Shown: positions 8,124 through 17,657 of the stretch, one piece after another | How the letters are laid out: every line of letters begins with the position of its first letter | How positions within the stretch are numbered: the stretch's first letter is position 1 | NCBI GenBank assembly: GCA_934352055.1 | Contig: CAKRJY010000001.1 | Coordinates: 248,001 to 312,000, forward strand | From: an uncultured Lachnospiraceae bacterium | GTDB lineage: Bacteria; Bacillota; Clostridia; Lachnospirales; Lachnospiraceae | Reading direction: 5' to 3' | Length of the DNA stretch: 64,000 bases | The notes under the pieces: generated by a model | Seen by the model: only the letters and a program-made list of their open reading frames with translations | Told to the model about the DNA's origin: nothing | Database searches by the model: none | Program-made: the position numbers and the translations under genes

Positions 8124-10835
8124 CTACGTTTCCTCTTGCAGCACCTCATCCATAAATGCAGCGCCTTCCTCATAAGCAAAATCCATAAAAAATGCATATG
8201 CCTGCTCATATATCTGTTGTTCTTCTTCGCTCAAAATGACCGTTTCTAAGCTTTCAAGCCCCTGTTCAATCTGCCTGGTATCATATTCTGCAAAAGCCTT
8301 CGCAATTTTTTCCCATACCTTCTTGCGTTCTTCTTTTGACATTTTTGTCTGTCTCTCGTGATTACCTTCCGTTTTGGCCAGCGCATCCTGCATATAAGAA
8401 AGCTCTCCACGCACCTCTTCAATGGCATCATCCATACAGCTGAGCAAATCTTCCAAATGACGATCCATATATTTCTGGTTACCAATAATCGTTGCCATCT
8501 CCATAATTTCTGCGTACTCGCTCAGATAATCTTTGTGAATCTGTCGGCTTGCACTCTTAATGCCATGTACCTTTGCACGGAACAATTCCATATTTTCCTT
8601 TGCATAACATGGCAGTTCTTCACGCAACTCCTCCATCTCATCCAAATAGGTCTGCAATGCTCTGGCATAAACTTCAACATGGTGTGTCTGACTCTCCTGG
8701 TTATGAGGCGCATAAAGAATCCTATGTTTTTTCGGGAGCAATGCTTCCACGGTATCTTTAAAATGCAGCATATCAATTGGCTTGCTAAGAAAAGCAGAAA
8801 ACCCCTTTTCTTTGCAAATATTCATAATCTCTTCCTGATCATTTGCCGTTAAAAGAACCATCGGCACATCAGAAAACTTTCGTATCTCTTCCCCGGCATC
8901 CAAGCCATTTAATTCCGGCATCAGATAATCCAAAAAGATCAGGTCATATGTCTCGCGCCTTGCATGCTCCACAGCCTCCATACCATTGGAGACAATATCT
9001 AACTGTACTTTCCATGGCTCAACCATGTGACGGAAAATCTGTTGATTGATCACCATATCATCCGCTAATAATACGCGCGCTGACGGATAGGTATAGTCCG
9101 GACAGACATTTTCTCTGTAGTTGACAATTCTTTCAACCAGTGTAAAATGATTGATTTCCTTCGGCTGTACCATCGCCTCGCCCTTTGCCCTATGATAAAA
9201 GCTCACAGTAACGCATGTTCCCTTACCTACTTCACTGCTAATCTCACAGTCTCCCCGCATCAGTTCACACAACTGCTTGACAATTGTCATACCAAGACCG
9301 GTGCCCTCTTGTCCATCTACCGCATATGTCCGGTAAGACTCAAACACATGCTCTAACTGTTCCTCTGTCATACCCGCGCCGGTATCTTCAATCACGCAGC
9401 AAAAACAAACGCGATCCAGTTCTTTCTTTTCACAGGAAATAGACAAGTCAATTTCGCCCGATTTCGTAAACTTCACAGCATTGGACATCACATTTTGTAA
9501 CACTTCGCGTACACGTTCCTCGTCTCCTATAACCGTCTGCGGAATCGGTGTAAGAAAACGTGCCCGACACTTCACATCATGTCCATGCAAATTATACAAA
9601 ATCATCTGCATCAATTCTGCAATCAGATGTTCCATGGAATAGGCATGTTCCGCCAACTCCAGTTGCCCCACTTCCATTTTCGAATACAGAAGAATCTGAT
9701 CTATTTTTTCCAAAAGTTCATTGCCGGCACCTTGCACATAAGAAATCATCGTACGATTTTTTGCCGAAATCGAATGACTTGCCATCAAAATCTCACTCGC
9801 CCCAATAATGGCATGGACCGGGCTTCGCAAGTCGTGACTCATCGTAGCAAGCATGCGGCCTTTCATCTGTTCCTGCCACTTTGCCTGCGCACGTTCTTCT
9901 GTAAGCCGTGCAACTTCCGCACGCTCTTGTGTTACATCCCTAACTAGTAAACGATATCCAAGCAGTCGTTTCCCCTGGGAAACAGCCTGTTCCCTGCATT
10001 CATACGTTTTTCCGCGATATACATATTCCTCCATGCCACCATCACATACACAAATTTGATCTCTTTTTTCCAGAAAAAAATGGTGAACATCCTCATAATC
10101 CCGAAATTCCTCTCCATCAAGGAAAATATCAAGTGCCATCTGATTTGCTGCAATGAGTTCTAAATTCGTATCCAATAAAAACTGCGCCACACCGGCATTG
10201 GCAAATGCATTCTGCTGCATAATAACACTTGTCGCCACCAGACGATTCGAAAAGATCAGATACATAATAATCAGGCAGCTGCACAAGCAAACAATCTGAA
10301 GCATCGTTCGCCCGTGACTTGCTCCCACCTGCCACATACTACCCACAATAGCCGGTACACAGATTGCCACAAACATCAGCGCGTTTGTAATATTTGTCAG
10401 TCTGGAAAAGTGGTTTGTCCGAAACGAATACAAAGCCCCTGCCACGACAAACAAAGCATTGAGACAGGTAAAACAACTAAATGGCAACATATACACTTGA
10501 GGCTCATCATAGTATAGAAACATCGCCAATAATAAAAGGAGCAAATAAAGAAATAGCCCCACGTGAAGCACGTGAGGTATTTTGATATGCAGATAATCCA
10601 TTGCATAATAAGAAATAATTGCCATCAATGTCAGAATCAGCATATTTTCCAATTGATCAAAAATGCCCTGTGCGCCTGTCAAATACAATACAATGCGGTA
10701 AAAATCATAAACTGCAAGCACACCTAAAAAGAGAGGCAATAGTCGATGCTCCCTGGAATATACATGACACATAACATACGCAAACACCGTAACCAGTGTT
10801 ACCAGCAAACAAATCACCTGAAACCAGAACGTCAT
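8124..10835 (-). CDS. Hybrid sensor histidine kinase / response regulator with C-terminal Hpt-like domain
   Basis: A 903-residue phosphorelay protein. Residues 1-200 hold about seven membrane segments, then a PAS-like region (205-305), a short coiled coil, and the HisKA box MSHDLRSPVHAII with His334. The HATPase domain shows NVMSNAVKFT and EDTGAGM, and GTGLGMTIV. A receiver domain follows, ARVLLADDM with the phosphoacceptor Asp in FLDYLMPELNG and the Lys in LSKPID. The tail carries an Hpt-like motif, KVHGIKSASRQI, whose His could pass phosphate onward. The ATG abuts the stop of the HD-GYP gene with no gap, so the pair is surely one transcript; the HD-GYP protein's receiver is a likely partner. 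The signal sensed is unknown. Confidence 0.92.
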   Translation of the reverse strand: MTFWFQVICLLVTLVTVFAYVMCHVYSREHRLLPLFLGVLAVYDFYRIVLYLTGAQGIFDQLENMLILTLMAIISYYAMDYLHIKIPHVLHVGLFLYLLLLLLAMFLYYDEPQVYMLPFSCFTCLNALFVVAGALYSFRTNHFSRLTNITNALMFVAICVPAIVGSMWQVGASHGRTMLQIVCLCSCLIIMYLIFSNRLVATSVIMQQNAFANAGVAQFLLDTNLELIAANQMALDIFLDGEEFRDYEDVHHFFLEKRDQICVCDGGMEEYVYRGKTYECREQAVSQGKRLLGYRLLVRDVTQERAEVARLTEERAQAKWQEQMKGRMLATMSHDLRSPVHAIIGASEILMASHSISAKNRTMISYVQGAGNELLEKIDQILLYSKMEVGQLELAEHAYSMEHLIAELMQMILYNLHGHDVKCRARFLTPIPQTVIGDEERVREVLQNVMSNAVKFTKSGEIDLSISCEKKELDRVCFCCVIEDTGAGMTEEQLEHVFESYRTYAVDGQEGTGLGMTIVKQLCELMRGDCEISSEVGKGTCVTVSFYHRAKGEAMVQPKEINHFTLVERIVNYRENVCPDYTYPSARVLLADDMVINQQIFRHMVEPWKVQLDIVSNGMEAVEHARRETYDLIFLDYLMPELNGLDAGEEIRKFSDVPMVLLTANDQEEIMNICKEKGFSAFLSKPIDMLHFKDTVEALLPKKHRILYAPHNQESQTHHVEVYARALQTYLDEMEELREELPCYAKENMELFRAKVHGIKSASRQIHKDYLSEYAEIMEMATIIGNQKYMDRHLEDLLSCMDDAIEEVRGELSYMQDALAKTEGNHERQTKMSKEERKKVWEKIAKAFAEYDTRQIEQGLESLETVILSEEEQQIYEQAYAFFMDFAYEEGAAFMDEVLQEET

Positions 10836-12278
10836 TTAAACTGCCTCCCATCGATCAATGATGCGGTCAATCTCCGCCCGGATATAAACCGGTTTATATG
10901 GTCTGACAACATAGCCTGCCACATGCAATTCCCTGCATGCCATAATTGTCTGGGTATCACACAGCGCAGAGACAAACATAATCGGTATCCGATTATTTGT
11001 CATCTCTATAACACGTTTTGCGGTCTCAATGCCATCCATCTGAGGCATATCAATATCTAATAAAATCAAATCCGGATAGGTATTTTTCTTCAAATATTGC
11101 AGCAATTGGCTTCCCGATTTTAGCAAAGTAACCTTATAGTCATCCTTTAAAATATCATAAAGCATCTGCAAATTGGTCTTCATATCATCCACAGCAATAA
11201 TATGGATATCGCGTGCCTCCTGCAGCATTTCCTGTCGTTCTGCCTCTAAGCTGGCAGACACCTGGCGCTTGTCCTTCGGCGGCATAATCGCAATTGACAT
11301 ACTGGTACGGTCTGCCAAATCCAACGTTGTGCCATCCAGAAGTCTTAACACCGGACGCAGATTATGCGTATCTGCATTTTCTTTCACGATACCAACGCGT
11401 CCATCCGATAATTCCACTTCCGTGCCCTTCGGATATAGTGGGATAGCGCGTAACATGATTTCGACCACTTCCTGATCAAACAAAATACCACATCCCCCCA
11501 TCAAATACTCGGCTGCCTCGCACGGTGCATACGGATCTTTATATGGACGTTTGGATACAAGCGCATCGTATACATCTGCAGCATGTATGATTTTGGTAAA
11601 AAGGGTCTGCTCATCCCCCATCACACCATTCGGATATCCCGTTCCGTCGACATTTTCATGGTGAAACAAAACTGCCACTTTAATCTGCGCTGAGATATCA
11701 AAACGATCTTTAATCAACTCATAGGACATCACCGGATGCTCCTGCATGCGTTTGTATTCCTTCTGCGTCAGACGCCCCGGTTTGTTTAAAATTTCACTGG
11801 GAACGGATAATTTCCCAAGGTCATGCAAGAGCGCTGCCATCACCAACTGTGCAATTTCTTTTTCATTCATATGCATTTCCATGCCGATTACACCACACAA
11901 TACGCCCACATTCATAGAATGAGCGTATGTATAGTCATCATACGAACGCAAATCCAGCATATCCAAAGAAATTCGTCCTTTTGACATAATTTCTTCTACC
12001 AGCTTTTCTGCCACAAGCTTACAGCCATCGATATCTCTTCGTTCGATACATCCCATCCCCTCCGCACGCAGTTGTGGAGAGATGGCATCTTCCACCTCGA
12101 TATCCTGGGTCAGTGCATCCTCAATATAAGCACCCGCATAGCCATATGCAATCAGTTTTTCAATGTAATTATCCGTCAGCATGATGTGGCTGCCCACCAG
12201 CGTTCGTCCATTACTATCGTACAGACTTTTCGCCAGCTGCATACCCGACTTTGCTTCCGTCAACGCAACGTATCTCAT
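10836..12278 (-). CDS. HD-GYP phosphodiesterase with C-terminal receiver domain
   Basis: A 480-residue protein. An N-terminal region of about 120 residues resembles the DUF3391-like part of other HD-GYP proteins. The HD-GYP domain shows HSMNVG, LLHDLGKLSVP, EHPVMSYEL, HHENVDGTGYP and HAADVYDALVSKRPY, so the metal ligands and the GYP motif are present and hydrolysis of cyclic-di-GMP is expected. The usual Arg in HHER-DGTGYP is Asn here. The last 130 residues form a receiver domain: VDDMK, phosphoacceptor Asp in LLDIDMPQMDG, and Lys in VRPYKP. Having the receiver at the C-terminus is the less common order. It sits directly upstream of the hybrid kinase. Confidence 0.92.
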   Translation of the reverse strand: MRYVALTEAKSGMQLAKSLYDSNGRTLVGSHIMLTDNYIEKLIAYGYAGAYIEDALTQDIEVEDAISPQLRAEGMGCIERRDIDGCKLVAEKLVEEIMSKGRISLDMLDLRSYDDYTYAHSMNVGVLCGVIGMEMHMNEKEIAQLVMAALLHDLGKLSVPSEILNKPGRLTQKEYKRMQEHPVMSYELIKDRFDISAQIKVAVLFHHENVDGTGYPNGVMGDEQTLFTKIIHAADVYDALVSKRPYKDPYAPCEAAEYLMGGCGILFDQEVVEIMLRAIPLYPKGTEVELSDGRVGIVKENADTHNLRPVLRLLDGTTLDLADRTSMSIAIMPPKDKRQVSASLEAERQEMLQEARDIHIIAVDDMKTNLQMLYDILKDDYKVTLLKSGSQLLQYLKKNTYPDLILLDIDMPQMDGIETAKRVIEMTNNRIPIMFVSALCDTQTIMACRELHVAGYVVRPYKPVYIRAEIDRIIDRWEAV

Positions 12279-12302
12279 GTTTTCCCCTCAGTAAAACTCA
12301 CA

Positions 12303-13817
12303 TTATCCTTCGATTAAATTGTTCTCCGCACCGCGCATCACAATCTTAGGACCACCTTTTTTCATGATATAATCCTCTGTGATGATCACTTCACCGATAT
12401 TGTCATCTTTTGGAATCTCATACATGATATCCAACATAAATTCTTCAATGATGGCACGTAAGGCTCTCGCCCCAAGCGCACGTTCTTTTGCCTGTTTTGC
12501 AATAGCATGCAATGCGTCATCTGTAAAAGACAACTTCACTTCATCCAATTCCAACAGCTTCTGATACTGCTTAATAATTGCATTCTTCGGCTCTTTTAAA
12601 ATACGAACCAGCATGTCTTCGTCTAACGCTTCTAATGAGAATAAGATTGGTAGACGCCCGATAAATTCCGGAATCATACCAAAGTTCTTCAAATCTTCTA
12701 CCGTGGCTTTCATCAGGATATTCTCTTCCTTGTCGTATTTATCCTTCAGATCTGCCATAAATCCCATAGAAGAAGCCTTATTGAGACGTTCTTTTATAAT
12801 CGTATCCAAATCCGGGAATGCACCACCACAGATAAAAAGAATATTCTTGGTATCTACAATCGTCATTGGTACCATGGCATTCTTGCTGCTGGCTCCCACC
12901 GGCACTTCTACCTCTGCGCCTTCTAAAAGCTTTAACATGCCCTGCTGTACAGACTCACCGCTGACATCGCGCTGATTGGTGTTCTTTTTCTTTGCCAGCT
13001 TATCAATCTCATCGATAAAGATGATACCACGCTCTGCCTTTTCCACATCGTTATCTGCAGCTGCCAGAAGCTTTGAAACAACACTTTCGATATCATCACC
13101 GATATAACCGGCTTCGGTCAAAGAAGTGGCATCTGTAATTGCAAGCGGCACATCCAAAAGGCGAGCAAGCGTCTTGACCATATAGGTTTTACCACTACCG
13201 GTCGGTCCGATCATCAGCATATTGGACTTTTCAATCTCGATATCATCCATTGTCCCTGTCGCCACACGTTTGTAATGGTTATACACAGCAACAGACATTA
13301 CCTTTTTCGCATATTCCTGTCCAACCACGTATTCATCTAATTCTGCTTTAATCTTATGAGGTGGTGGGATATTCTTAATATCAAGCACTGGTGCTTCCTG
13401 CTTGTCCTCTTTCTTCTTTTTCTTCTTGAGGCGCTGCGAATTTGGCATATTTGGCATAAAATCTGCCAAATCTGATAAATTCACCATACTGATATTTGGC
13501 ATCTTTGAAAAGTCGATATTATTCATACTTGCATTGTCGCCACTGCCAAACCCAAAACCTCCCATAGAGTCAAAGGTCTTTTGCATACAATCATTGCAAA
13601 TACAAATATTATTTGGCAGATGAATCATCTTGCCTGCAACAGACTCCGGTCTGCGGCAAATGTAACAGATATCCTCATAATCATTCTGCTCATCCTTGCT
13701 TGCATCAGCAACCGTCGGATCCACCGTAGTATCTCCTGCCAATTCCACAACGTCCGACGATGTATCTGCATTCTCGTCATCTATTATCTCTCTAAAATCA
13801 TTATCTTGTCCTGACAT
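12303..13817 (-). CDS. clpX: ClpX-type AAA+ unfoldase, variant form
   Basis: A 504-residue ClpX-like ATPase, larger than the usual 410-430. A 50-residue acidic N-terminal extension precedes the four-Cys zinc finger (C51, C54, C74, C77). An unusual linker rich in Met, Asn and Phe and ending in a run of Lys (about 85-140) follows. Walker A GPTGSGKT (204-211), Walker B IIFIDE (265-270) and sensor 2 (GARALRAI) are intact. The pore-1 loop is GYIG instead of GYVG. The RKH substrate-gating loop is replaced by SSKNAMVP at the same length, and the ClpP-docking tripeptide is MGF (351-353) instead of IGF. No clpP is adjacent. It may be the main ClpX of this lineage or a paralogue with altered substrates. 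Confidence 0.88.
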   Translation of the reverse strand: MSGQDNDFREIIDDENADTSSDVVELAGDTTVDPTVADASKDEQNDYEDICYICRRPESVAGKMIHLPNNICICNDCMQKTFDSMGGFGFGSGDNASMNNIDFSKMPNISMVNLSDLADFMPNMPNSQRLKKKKKKEDKQEAPVLDIKNIPPPHKIKAELDEYVVGQEYAKKVMSVAVYNHYKRVATGTMDDIEIEKSNMLMIGPTGSGKTYMVKTLARLLDVPLAITDATSLTEAGYIGDDIESVVSKLLAAADNDVEKAERGIIFIDEIDKLAKKKNTNQRDVSGESVQQGMLKLLEGAEVEVPVGASSKNAMVPMTIVDTKNILFICGGAFPDLDTIIKERLNKASSMGFMADLKDKYDKEENILMKATVEDLKNFGMIPEFIGRLPILFSLEALDEDMLVRILKEPKNAIIKQYQKLLELDEVKLSFTDDALHAIAKQAKERALGARALRAIIEEFMLDIMYEIPKDDNIGEVIITEDYIMKKGGPKIVMRGAENNLIEG

Positions 13818-13865
13818 ATTGTTTCCTACTTTCTTCTTTTTACTTACATGAAAGAATTATAAAAC

Positions 13866-13896
13866 AAAAAAAGGGGAAACTCAACCGAGTTTCCCC
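13866..13896 (-). terminator. Rho-independent terminator of the MFS-GDPD-mgtC operon
   Basis: GGGGAAACTC and GAGTTTCCCC form a 10-base stem with a short loop, followed on the minus strand by a T-tract read from the A-run at 13866-13872. It lies 16 bases after the mgtC stop and isolates that operon from clpX. Confidence 0.9.
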
Positions 13897-13911
13897 ATAT
13901 TTACATCTCTG

Positions 13912-14601
13912 CTATCGAATTTCTTCTATATAATGGATAGAATCATTTTGATTTAATCCGCTGATAAATTCTGCATGTGAGCAACGCTTATTCAAGTTGA
14001 TCACAACAAAAAGTACGGTATCCTTCCCTTGAAGAGACTGTCTCTTCTGTTTATCAATGGAAGTGATTTCATAACCATTCCTCGTCGCATAATCATATAA
14101 GACATCAATACCATCTACCTTATCCACTTCAAGATATAGCTTAATCTTTGTATTATGTTCATCCACATAATGACTTAAGGATGTCAGTACTGTCATGACA
14201 AATGCAATAAACAGAAAGGCAATTAGACTCCCCAAGATATAACCAGCGCCAATGGCGATTCCTAGGCAGGCTGTCGTCCAAAGACTTGCTGCCGTCGTCA
14301 GTCCCTTGACATAATTCTTTCCTGTTACAATAATCGTTCCTACGCCGAGGAAACCGATACCACTAATCACCTGTGCTGCCAATCTTGCCGGATCTCCTGT
14401 CTGGTATGTTTCTACCAGATACTCATCCGTAATCATCGCAATGGTTGCCCCTAAACATACAAGAGCAAATGTACGAAGTCCTGCCGGTTGACCGTGCGAG
14501 CCACGCTCCAAACCGATCAATCCTCCCAAAACTGTTGCAAGAGCTAGACGAACGAATACAGAGAGCAAATTAAACTGCTCCAAATATTGTAACATTTCCA
14601 T
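13912..14601 (-). CDS. MgtC/SapB family membrane protein
   Basis: A 229-residue integral membrane protein. The first 145 residues contain about four to five membrane segments with the MgtC signature GLIGLERGSHGQPAGLRTF and GATIAM; the last 75 residues form a soluble domain like the ACT-like C-terminus of this family. MgtC proteins have been linked to low-magnesium adaptation and control of ATP synthase in other bacteria, but many homologues are uncharacterised. AAGGGGATAAC precedes the ATG. It follows the GDPD gene with a 12-base gap and is the last gene of the operon. Confidence 0.92.
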   Translation of the reverse strand: MEMLQYLEQFNLLSVFVRLALATVLGGLIGLERGSHGQPAGLRTFALVCLGATIAMITDEYLVETYQTGDPARLAAQVISGIGFLGVGTIIVTGKNYVKGLTTAASLWTTACLGIAIGAGYILGSLIAFLFIAFVMTVLTSLSHYVDEHNTKIKLYLEVDKVDGIDVLYDYATRNGYEITSIDKQKRQSLQGKDTVLFVVINLNKRCSHAEFISGLNQNDSIHYIEEIR

Positions 14602-14613
14602 GTTATCCCCTTA

Positions 14614-15348
14614 TTATTGTTGTTCTACGACTTCTCGTGCGATATCCGGATAGTTTGTAATAATAGCATTCACGCCATACTTACAGCACAGCTGCATGTG
14701 TTCTTTTTCGTTTACTGTCCAGACATTGAGTTTTAATCCTTTTTCTTTGCACTCTTTGATAAAGCCGTCATACTGTAAATTATATAGTGCCGGATGTAAT
14801 GCATTGACCCCGTGCTTCTCTCCATAGGAAGGCATATCAATTGGTCCATCTGCATATAAAAATCCTACTTCTGCATCTGGTTTTAATTCGTGAATTCGCT
14901 TCACGGTATAATGATTAAAAGAAGAATAGCAGACACGGTCTTCCATACCCATTTCTTTTGTGAGGGCTAAAATCTTCTCCTCTATCTTTTCGTAGAAAAA
15001 AACACCCGTTTTAATCTCAATATTGATAAAAAGATCGGTTGGCTTTAAGAGTTCAAATACTTCACGCATCGTAGGAATATCTGCGTGCTCATATTCCGGC
15101 TTTGTGCGGTTATAGTTGAAACCACGCAATTCCTCTAACGTGTAATCTTTGACCCAGCCTTTGCCATCGCTGGTGCGGTCAATCTTTTCATCATGGATGA
15201 CAACAATCTCATCATCCTTTGTCAACTGAATATCCAGTTCCACTCCGTCAGCGCCAAGTTCCACTGCTTTCTCAAATGCAGCAAGTGTGTTTTCAGGTGC
15301 ATATCCGCTGGCTCCTCTATGCGCCCATACAAGTGGTTTTGTATTCAT
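14614..15348 (-). CDS. Glycerophosphodiester phosphodiesterase
   Basis: A 244-residue GDPD-family TIM-barrel enzyme that hydrolyses glycerophosphodiesters to glycerol-3-phosphate and an alcohol. Key motifs are AHRGASGYAPENT at the N-terminus, GVELDIQLTKD and VIHDEKIDRT, which carry the catalytic His pair and the metal-binding Glu/Asp. No signal peptide is visible, so it should act in the cytoplasm on imported diesters. It lies between an MFS transporter (26-base gap) and mgtC, which suggests, but does not prove, that the transporter supplies its substrate. Confidence 0.94.
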   Translation of the reverse strand: MNTKPLVWAHRGASGYAPENTLAAFEKAVELGADGVELDIQLTKDDEIVVIHDEKIDRTSDGKGWVKDYTLEELRGFNYNRTKPEYEHADIPTMREVFELLKPTDLFINIEIKTGVFFYEKIEEKILALTKEMGMEDRVCYSSFNHYTVKRIHELKPDAEVGFLYADGPIDMPSYGEKHGVNALHPALYNLQYDGFIKECKEKGLKLNVWTVNEKEHMQLCCKYGVNAIITNYPDIAREVVEQQ

Positions 15349-15374
15349 TGTATCTACTTCCTCTCTTTATTAAA

Positions 15375-16694
15375 TTAGTCTTCAAAATCGAAGGCATCTA
15401 ATCCCTGTTTGATTCCGTCTCTGCTATCACCATGTTTTACAAACTGCATTGTGATAAAGGCAATAATCATAAATACTGCCGCATATGGGAACAATGTCTT
15501 GTAACCAACATGTTCCATTAAGAATCCGGCTACGATTGGTGTAACAATCTGTGCTGACATACTGAATGTATAGTAGTAACCGGTAAACTTACCAATATCA
15601 CTACCCTTACACATCTCAAGTACCATTGGCAAACTGTTTACATTGATACCAGCCCAGCCAAATCCCACCAAAAGGAACAGTGCATATAAGAATGGATGGA
15701 AGGAATCACTGATCATTGAGAAGATCAATGCTACCACAAAACTGGTAAGCATCATAATGATACCACCCAAAATCGTCTTCTTACGACCAATCTTTGCTGC
15801 GATACTACCAACAGGCACATAAGCAAGAATTGCGCCACCTGTTGCAACAGTAAGACAAAGAGATGCCTGACCGGTTGTCATATCCCATACACTCTTTGCG
15901 TATGTTGTAAACCATGTCTCCATAGCGTTGTAAGCAAAGAACCAGAAAGCAACTGAAAACAGTAAGAATGTCAAACTGCGCTTTACTTCCTTTGGAAGTT
16001 CTGCATTACCAGACTCATCTTGTATTTCTAAGTTCTCTTCCGGATGTGCAGCTTCATATGCGCGCATCTGTTTGTTTAACTCTACTTCATCTACCGTAAT
16101 CATAACGATAGAAACACCTACAACCATGATACCTGCAACAATCAAAAAGATTGGGAAATAGTTCTCATGTTCTGTTTTGGTGTTCAATGTCACGCTGGCA
16201 ATCAGCAAATACATGATTCCACCGAGAGCTCCCATTAAGTTGATAATCGCATTTGCTCTACTTCTCAGTGGCTTTGGTGTAATATCCGGCATCAAAGCAA
16301 CAGCCGGGCTACGATAGGTACCCATAGCAACCAAAAGTGCTCCTAACACCCCAATAAAGAGAGCAAGCTTAGCTGTTGAAGGATTCTCATAATAGCTGTT
16401 GTCAATGAGTGGAATCAAAAGCATCAGAATCACTGCTGCAATTGTACCAAATAAGATAAACGGTTTACGTTTACCCCATTTGCACTTGCACTTGTCTGAA
16501 ATACCACCAAACAGTGGCAACAAGAATAACGCAAGTACGTTGTCCGCTGCCATAATGGCACCGGAAATGGTCTCATTCATGTGGAATGTGTAGGTCAGAA
16601 TGATTGGAACAATTGCATTGTACATCTGCCAGAATGCACAGATAGACAAGAACGCGAATCCGACCTGAACCGTCTTCTTTACGTTTAGTTTCAT
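15375..16694 (-). CDS. MFS transporter (GPH/SLC45-like)
   Basis: A 439-residue transporter with 12 predicted membrane segments and a central cytoplasmic loop near residues 210-235. The loop GGISDKCKCKWGKRKPFI after segment 2 is the signature of the glycoside-pentoside-hexuronide/SLC45-like branch of the major facilitator superfamily, whose members usually move sugars or glycosides with a cation. The substrate is unknown; the following GDPD gene makes a glycerophosphodiester possible. It starts the three-gene minus-strand operon and faces a divergent alpha/beta hydrolase across 198 bases that hold promoters for both sides. Confidence 0.85.
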   Translation of the reverse strand: MKLNVKKTVQVGFAFLSICAFWQMYNAIVPIILTYTFHMNETISGAIMAADNVLALFLLPLFGGISDKCKCKWGKRKPFILFGTIAAVILMLLIPLIDNSYYENPSTAKLALFIGVLGALLVAMGTYRSPAVALMPDITPKPLRSRANAIINLMGALGGIMYLLIASVTLNTKTEHENYFPIFLIVAGIMVVGVSIVMITVDEVELNKQMRAYEAAHPEENLEIQDESGNAELPKEVKRSLTFLLFSVAFWFFAYNAMETWFTTYAKSVWDMTTGQASLCLTVATGGAILAYVPVGSIAAKIGRKKTILGGIIMMLTSFVVALIFSMISDSFHPFLYALFLLVGFGWAGINVNSLPMVLEMCKGSDIGKFTGYYYTFSMSAQIVTPIVAGFLMEHVGYKTLFPYAAVFMIIAFITMQFVKHGDSRDGIKQGLDAFDFED

Positions 16695-16787
16695 TTGTAT
16701 AAAACCCCCTAAATCATTTATAATATCTAAAAATTATACCATTCTGCCCCTTTTCCGTAAAGCGTATTTTTATTAAAAGCATGTTCT

Positions 16788-16834
16788 ATATACAAAATAA
16801 TGATATTGTATATTTCGATACAGAATGCTAGAAT
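16788..16834 (+). promoter_or_regulatory. Promoter and palindrome upstream of the alpha/beta hydrolase
   Basis: TTGTAT (16806-16811) and TAGAAT (16829-16834) are 17 bases apart on the plus strand. The -35 box is half of ATATACAA-N10-TTGTATAT (16788-16813), a perfect 8-base inverted repeat, so a regulator could cover it and affect both divergent genes. The 5' untranslated region would be about 50 bases. Confidence 0.45.
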
Positions 16835-16892
16835 TTAATCAGCATGAGTGCTGCGAAGATTCGATTTTTTCGCAAGCAGAACGGGGGTTTGA

Positions 16893-17564
16893 ATGTACAT
16901 TCAGTTAAACGGACAGGTTTTGTCTTATGAAAAAGAGGGAGAAGGCAGACCACTTATTTTTTTACACGGAAATGGGGAATCCCATGAAATCTGGAATCGC
17001 ATGATTGCAGAAATGGCAATGGATTATACCGTTTATGCCGTTGACAGTCGCGGACAGGGTGGCAGCGCCACACCAAAAGAATACCATTATAAGGATATGG
17101 CAGCGGATGTCATTGCATTGATCGAATCCTTACATATTGAGAAGCCGATTCTATGCGGTTTTAGTGACGGTGCCATCATTTCTCTTTTGGTCGCCTTAGC
17201 GCGGCAGGATCTTTTATCTGCCATTGTAGTATGCGGTGCCAATCTCAGCCCGAAAGGCTTAACCGGTTCCACACGTCGGGAGATAAAGGCTCTCTACAAA
17301 AAGACATCCAATCCACTTGTTGGTATGATGTTAGTTGAACCGGACATTTCGCCAGACGCACTGACGTCCATCACCATCCCATCTCTTGTCTGCGCCGGCA
17401 GCAACGATATGGTAAAACCAAAAGAAACAAAAGCCATCACAGAACATCTTGGTAATGCAAGGCTGCATATCTTTGAAGGCGAAACGCATGGCAGTTATAT
17501 TGAACACACAGACAAGCTTGCTCCCGTACTACATAAATTTTTGAACGAAATCGGCTTGTCATAA
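16893..17564 (+). CDS. Alpha/beta hydrolase
   Basis: A 223-residue soluble alpha/beta-hydrolase-fold protein. The oxyanion-hole segment FLHGNGESHEIW, the nucleophile elbow GFSDGA, the acid residue in GSNDMVKP and the C-terminal His in GETHGSY give a complete Ser-Asp-His triad. Small enzymes of this shape include esterases, haloperoxidase-like enzymes and acyl transferases; the substrate cannot be read from sequence. It is transcribed alone and ends before a strong terminator at 17586. Confidence 0.88.
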   Translation: MYIQLNGQVLSYEKEGEGRPLIFLHGNGESHEIWNRMIAEMAMDYTVYAVDSRGQGGSATPKEYHYKDMAADVIALIESLHIEKPILCGFSDGAIISLLVALARQDLLSAIVVCGANLSPKGLTGSTRREIKALYKKTSNPLVGMMLVEPDISPDALTSITIPSLVCAGSNDMVKPKETKAITEHLGNARLHIFEGETHGSYIEHTDKLAPVLHKFLNEIGLS

Positions 17565-17585
17565 ATCATAATCTATGCTACATTG

Positions 17586-17621
17586 GTGCTAGTTAGTTTA
17601 ATCTAACTAGCACTTTTTTTG
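17586..17621 (+). terminator. Rho-independent terminator
   Basis: GTGCTAGTTAG and CTAACTAGCAC form a perfect 11-base stem with a 6-base loop, followed by eight T residues. It closes the alpha/beta hydrolase transcript 22 bases after the stop. Confidence 0.95.
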
Positions 17622-17657
17622 TTTTCTTTCATATATTGAAACAGGTAGGTGATTTTT

